A stretch of DNA of 64,000 nucleotides from CBDEGR01 sp965237895. GTDB taxonomy: Bacteria; Acidobacteriota; Terriglobia; UBA7540; JAPUME01. The stretch spans positions 1,178,001 through 1,242,000 of the forward strand of contig CBDEGR010000002.1 in the NCBI GenBank assembly GCA_965237895.1. Direction: 5' to 3'. The notes beneath the pieces were generated by a model that made no database searches, was not told the DNA's origin, and saw nothing but the letters and a program-made list of their open reading frames with translations. Below, piece after piece: positions 60,998-64,000 of this stretch; the first letter of the stretch is position 1, and every line of letters begins with the position of its first letter. A program made the translations under genes and the position numbers.

Positions 60998-62056
60998 ATG
61001 CCGTTCTACACACCATTACGCTATCCAGGGGGAAAGCGGCGACTCGCTCCCGTGGTTATGCGTCTTCTGGAAGAAAACCGTATGAAGGACGTACAGTACG
61101 TTGAAGCATATGCTGGTGGAGCCGGAGTCGGGCTTTCGCTCCTTTATGGAGAATACGCCTCCACGATACATCTGAATGATCTAAGCCGTCCGGTCTACGC
61201 CTTTTGGCACACGGTTCTGAACGGGACAGAAGCCTTATGCCGCCGGATTGATCGGGTCAAGCTCACGATGACAGAATGGTGGCAACAGCGGGCGGTCTAT
61301 GACCGGCAAGAAACGGCAGAGCTTGACGAACTCGGATTTGCCACACTGTTTCTGAACCGAACGAATCGCTCAGGGATCATCGGCGGCGGCGTCATTGGCG
61401 GTAAGCAGCAACGCGGACCTTGGGGGTTAGATGCCAGATTCAACAAGAGTGAGCTAGTACAGCGAATTAGGAAAATAGCCAGATACGGGAGCCGAATTGC
61501 GCTTTACAACTCCGACGCGCTGGAATTCACAAATCAAGTATTGTCAAACATGGAGAGCAACACGATTGCATTTTTTGATCCTCCGTATATCGAGAGCGGG
61601 AAGGATTTGTATTTGAACGATTACGAACTGGAGGATCATCGCAAGCTTGCCGCCGGTATAGTCAGGTTAAAGCAACCCTGGATTGTCACCTATGACTATG
61701 CAGCGGTTCAGCACAACCTGTATCAATTACACCCCCGCATTTCGTATGGACTACCCTACTCGGCCCATAGTCGGTATAGAGGAAAAGAGGCCATGTTCCT
61801 TTCGCACCGGCTCAGCATTCCTTCTACATGGATGCAGCAAGGCCAGTTCTGCCTGACACCGCCTCGCTGTGAATATCCGCTGTATGGCATAATGGAGGGG
61901 ATGAAACCCCGACCCGATATGCAGGAAGGCCCGCAGGCCTCTAAGCGGTTTGAGGAAGCTCTCAAGACCGTGCTGTCCGTTCCAAAACATTCCGTTACAA
62001 ACCCTTTCACAAAAACCAAGCAGAAAAGAAAAAAGCCAGCAGCCCGCAAGGGCTAG
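60998..62056 (+). CDS. DNA adenine methyltransferase (D12 class), transposon passenger
   Basis: 352 residues of the Dam/D12 family, which transfers methyl from SAM to adenine N6. Motif I variant YPGGKRRLAPVV (about 8-19), YVEAYAGGAGVGLSLL, an Asn at LNDLSRPV, catalytic DPPY in AFFDPPYIESGKDLY and a C-terminal HSRYRGKEAMFLSHR. The recognition sequence is unknown. The frame is intact while the adjacent ParB-like gene is not. Start ATG 60998 (TTG 60995 adjoins it). The basic tail ends before a GCAA-loop hairpin. No restriction enzyme is in the unit. Confidence 0.9.
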   Translation: MPFYTPLRYPGGKRRLAPVVMRLLEENRMKDVQYVEAYAGGAGVGLSLLYGEYASTIHLNDLSRPVYAFWHTVLNGTEALCRRIDRVKLTMTEWWQQRAVYDRQETAELDELGFATLFLNRTNRSGIIGGGVIGGKQQRGPWGLDARFNKSELVQRIRKIARYGSRIALYNSDALEFTNQVLSNMESNTIAFFDPPYIESGKDLYLNDYELEDHRKLAAGIVRLKQPWIVTYDYAAVQHNLYQLHPRISYGLPYSAHSRYRGKEAMFLSHRLSIPSTWMQQGQFCLTPPRCEYPLYGIMEGMKPRPDMQEGPQASKRFEEALKTVLSVPKHSVTNPFTKTKQKRKKPAARKG

Positions 62057-62071
62057 CTAGCTTTTCGTTTT
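62041..62071 (+). terminator. Possible terminator at the end of the methyltransferase gene
   Basis: AGCCC-GCAA-GGGCT (62041-62054), a 5-bp stem closed by a GCAA tetraloop, followed by CTAGCTAGC and a T-rich run (CTTTTCGTTTT). Stem is short, and it lies partly in the coding region. Confidence 0.35.
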
Positions 62072-62087
62072 CCTCTGTTCTGCCGCT

Positions 62088-63047
62088 TTAATTGAGCACT
62101 GCGGGGGGAAGCTCCCATCCATCGTTCCCCGTTAGATGTTTGTATGTTAGCCTCTTGCCCGTGATCTGCGAGAGTGCAAGTTTGAACCGATCAACATCGT
62201 TCATACCTTTCCGATTGTTGTACCGGAATGACTGTTCGTCCAAATAACGGAACAGATGGAACGGCTCCACGCTCACATAGGTTCCAGCGATTCCCCGTTT
62301 CAGTAAACTCCAAAAGTTTTCCAGCCCGTTTGTGTGAACGCGCCCGTCAACGTAAGCGACGGCATGATCTACCACTTGGTGGGAGTACTCGCTTGCGAGT
62401 CCTTCATATGAGAGCAGTGCGTCCGTGTACAGCGCAGTACCAGCGGCGACGTGCTTTTTCACTTCGCCTTGCAGAGCACTCTTGCGGCGATTCGGAACGA
62501 CAACAGCGCAAATCTTGCCGCCCATTTCAAGCATCCCCATCACCGCGGTTTTGTCTTTTCCTCCCGTGCCAGTGATCCTCCACTTTCGTTCGCTGAGGTG
62601 CATGTTTCGAGCCTTGCCTCCGATGAAGGTTTCATCCGCTTCAACTTCACCGGCAAGCTTTCCAAAACCGCCCTCCTTCAAAGCGAATCGAAGTCGATGT
62701 AGCATGAACCATGCGGACTTTTGAGTCACGCCGAGATCGCGCGCCACTTCGCAAGAACTGATTCCATTCTTGCAGTTCACAACGAGCCACAAGGCCGCAA
62801 GCCATTTGTCCAAACCAAGCGCAGAATCCTCAAATACCGTTCCTGTTTTCAGAGAAAACGTCGGCTTCTTGTGTCCGGCATAGCACTTCCATACGCGGCT
62901 CTTCGCCAGATAGGTGATCTTCTCGGAGCCACAGTGCGGGCACTTTGCCTTGCCGTCCGGCCAGCGGAGTTTCGCCATGAGCTTGCGGCAATTCTCAAAA
63001 TTGCTAAAATGAAGAATGGCGTCTTGGAGTGTGTTTATGTTGTCCAT
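62088..63047 (-). CDS. IS1595-family (ISXO2-like) transposase
   Basis: 319 residues. N-terminal zinc ribbon CPHCGSEK ... CYAGHKKPTFSLKTG, a helix-turn-helix (SSCEVARDLGVTQKSAW), and a DDE-like ISXO2 domain: EVEADETFIGGKARN (first acid), TALYTDALLSYEGL, VHTNGLENFWSLLKRGIAGT (His and Glu/Asn region). The frame is intact. It reads away from the right end toward the passengers. Start ATG 63047, 25 bases inside the right inverted repeat. Confidence 0.93.
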   Translation of the reverse strand: MDNINTLQDAILHFSNFENCRKLMAKLRWPDGKAKCPHCGSEKITYLAKSRVWKCYAGHKKPTFSLKTGTVFEDSALGLDKWLAALWLVVNCKNGISSCEVARDLGVTQKSAWFMLHRLRFALKEGGFGKLAGEVEADETFIGGKARNMHLSERKWRITGTGGKDKTAVMGMLEMGGKICAVVVPNRRKSALQGEVKKHVAAGTALYTDALLSYEGLASEYSHQVVDHAVAYVDGRVHTNGLENFWSLLKRGIAGTYVSVEPFHLFRYLDEQSFRYNNRKGMNDVDRFKLALSQITGKRLTYKHLTGNDGWELPPAVLN

Positions 63048-63071
63048 GAGAGAAGTATAGCCATCTTCTCA

Positions 63072-63095
63072 TGGTATGTCAAGTATATAATTATC
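63072..63095 (-). repeat. Right terminal inverted repeat of the IS1595-like transposon
   Basis: 24 bases whose complement begins GATAATTATATACTTG; followed by the target duplication CTCAAAAG (63096-63103). Confidence 0.92.
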
Positions 63096-63140
63096 CTCAA
63101 AAGGGTGGGAAGTTCCACCACTCATGGTTCTTCCGAGTGT

Positions 63141-63269
63141 TCAAGGCCTACCCAGCAGCCGTTCGTGCCAGTACCAGCGATTCCGCTCAAACATCTCGAT
63201 GCCGTTCCGGTGAATCAGCCGCTTTCCCGCCCGCATCATAAGAAGATCCAATGCCCGTTCCTCGATCAT
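63141..63269 (-). pseudogene. 42-codon ORF resembling a transposase C-terminus
   Basis: Minus-strand ORF from ATG 63269 to TGA 63141. The part GKRLIHRNGIEMFERNRWYW resembles the beta-barrel C-terminal domain of Mu-type transposases, which has a similar G-I-x-F-x-x-x-x-Y-W pattern. It is short and from memory only; it may be a coincidence. Confidence 0.3.
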
Positions 63270-63288
63270 TCATGGAGTACTGTACTGA

Positions 63289-63399
63289 GTTTAGTAGGCT
63301 TCCCGCGGCGAGCAACACCAGAGACAGGGCCACTTCCGAAACATCCAAGAGACTTTGAAGGCGGCGAGGGCGGTTTCCCGTAGAGCTTCTACCTCCCTC
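63289..63399 (-). pseudogene. ADOP/MacB-type ABC permease remnant
   Basis: About 37 residues reading GGRSSTGNRPRRLQSLLDVS and EVALSLVLLAAGSLLNS, closely like the loop plus transmembrane start of the MacB-PCD/FtsX permeases expanded in Acidobacteria (usual form: R-L-R-x-x-L-V-V-x-E-V-A-L-S-L-V-L-L). No start, no other domain. Confidence 0.55.
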
Positions 63400-63442
63400 C
63401 GTATGATATTCCTGCGGCCTTGCCTTCGGACCGCCGCCCTCG

Positions 63443-64000
63443 TTACTCGATCCCAAGTCGCTTTTGGATCTCTTCGAGCGGCACGCCCTTGGTCTCAGGC
63501 ATAACTCGCAGCACCCAAATCAACTGCAACACCATCATACCCGCGTAGAACGCGAAGGTGTGCCCGCCGGAAGCTTCGGCGATGATCGGGAAGGTCCAAG
63601 AGATCAAGGCGGCCATGAACCAGTGCGTGAAGCTGCCGAGTGCCTGACCACGTGCGCGGACGCGGGTCGGGAAGATCTCGCTCAGGAAGACCCAGATCAC
63701 GGCTCCTTGTCCGAAAGCGTGCGACGCCATAAAAACCAAGAGACTCGCCAACACCACCGTGCTGCCCAACTCGTTGAAGTCGGTGCTGTACTTGTAGAAT
63801 GCCGTGGCCATCGCGCCCAGGCTGAGAATGTAGCCGATCGAGCCGACGATCATAAGCTTGCGCCGACCAATGTGGTCGATAACAGCAAACGCGGCGATTG
63901 TGAACACGAGGAGCGTGCCCCCCACCGCCACCGTCTGCAGCAGCGCGGAATCTTCGCTCGCACCCGCCATCTGGAAAATATGAGGCGCGTAAAACATCAC
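63443..64000 (-). CDS. Sugar porter MFS transporter, C-terminal half
   Basis: 185 residues of a major-facilitator sugar:proton symporter, running off the right edge (5' end missing). Features of the family's second half are APHIFQMAG, the DHIGRRKLMIVG loop between segments 8 and 9, WVFLSEIFPTRVRARGQALGS (the P-x-x-x-R-x-x-G signature region) and the C-terminal MPETKGVPLEEI. Five to six membrane segments are visible. Substrate likely a monosaccharide; not determinable. Confidence 0.92.
   Translation of the reverse strand: MMFYAPHIFQMAGASEDSALLQTVAVGGTLLVFTIAAFAVIDHIGRRKLMIVGSIGYILSLGAMATAFYKYSTDFNELGSTVVLASLLVFMASHAFGQGAVIWVFLSEIFPTRVRARGQALGSFTHWFMAALISWTFPIIAEASGGHTFAFYAGMMVLQLIWVLRVMPETKGVPLEEIQKRLGIE

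Larger units (their letters stand above)
59581..63095. mobile_element. IS1595-like transposon (3515 bp) with passenger genes
   Basis: A complete unit: left inverted repeat 59581-59604 and right 63072-63095 match at 21 of 24 positions, starting GGTAATTATATACTTG on the left and GATAATTATATACTTG on the complementary right end. Both ends are flanked by CTCAAAAG (59573-59580, 63096-63103), an exact 8-bp target duplication as known for IS1595-family elements. The transposase gene is at the right end. A ParB/Srx-like pseudogene and a DNA adenine methyltransferase lie between it and the left end. The element is richer in A+T than the genome around it. Confidence 0.92.

Overview
The window looks like chromosome from a G+C-rich, diderm, heterotrophic bacterium, most plausibly from the Acidobacteriota or a neighbouring phylum. 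This is inferred from gene content, not from a marker phylogeny. Diderm signs are a secretin, PilMNOP-type genes, heptose genes and lipoprotein or Tat signal peptides. Acidobacteria-like signs are the 5' stub of a PknB-type kinase, a remnant resembling an ADOP-type permease, a DUF6599-like protein and an HNH-associated gene pair.

Layout. 1-8.8 kb: the end of an acyl-CoA ligase, two tandem alkaline-phosphatase-superfamily phosphodiesterases with a small protein and an unusual membrane protein, then a fused ATP sulfurylase/APS kinase and a CysQ-type phosphatase (PAPS synthesis and PAP recycling). 8.8-14.1 kb: a FecR-like secreted protein whose stop codon lies in a displaced 3' half of tRNA-Arg(CCU). 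This is followed by the left end of an integrative/conjugative element (integrase, excisionase, a 32-codon ORF, VirB11-type ATPase, broken VirD4-type coupling protein), cut off by an IS3-family element. 14.1-17.6 kb: a damaged heptose/surface-sugar locus (truncated nucleotidyltransferase, gmhA, gmhB, broken epimerase) with an HNH unit. 17.6-28.2 kb: a type IV pilus/type II secretion-like assembly operon with a divergent secretin.

28.2-31.5 kb holds a Bax-inhibitor-1 family protein among remnants (VCBS protein, O-methyltransferase, gamma-glutamyltranspeptidase). 31.6-43.0 kb is mainly housekeeping: accD, folC, plsC, hslVU, a fibronectin-III lipoprotein, a TPR protein, transaldolase-like aldolase and a carboxyltransferase, with small palindromic intergenic repeats. 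43-56 kb: PilZ protein, tRNA-Pro, a response regulator, geranylgeranyl-reductase-like flavoprotein, SufT/MIP18-type protein, ilvE, a pilT fragment, recX, alaS, a lytic transglycosylase, an AMIN-amidase, a DUF6599-like protein and tRNA-Thr.

56-64 kb is accessory and decayed. It holds a Tat-exported FAD oxidoreductase and a complete 3.5-kb IS1595-like transposon. The transposon has 24-bp terminal inverted repeats and an exact 8-bp target duplication, and carries a ParB/Srx-like gene (now broken) and an intact DNA adenine methyltransferase as passengers. The window ends in the C-terminal half of a sugar-porter MFS transporter.

The most notable non-routine items are the passenger-carrying transposon, the tRNA-derived junction behind the FecR-like gene, the IS3 junction without target duplication, the paired phosphodiesterase/sulfate-activation cluster, the dispersed TTCGCCGCGGCGAA repeat, and recurrent extended -10 promoters (TGnTATAAT).
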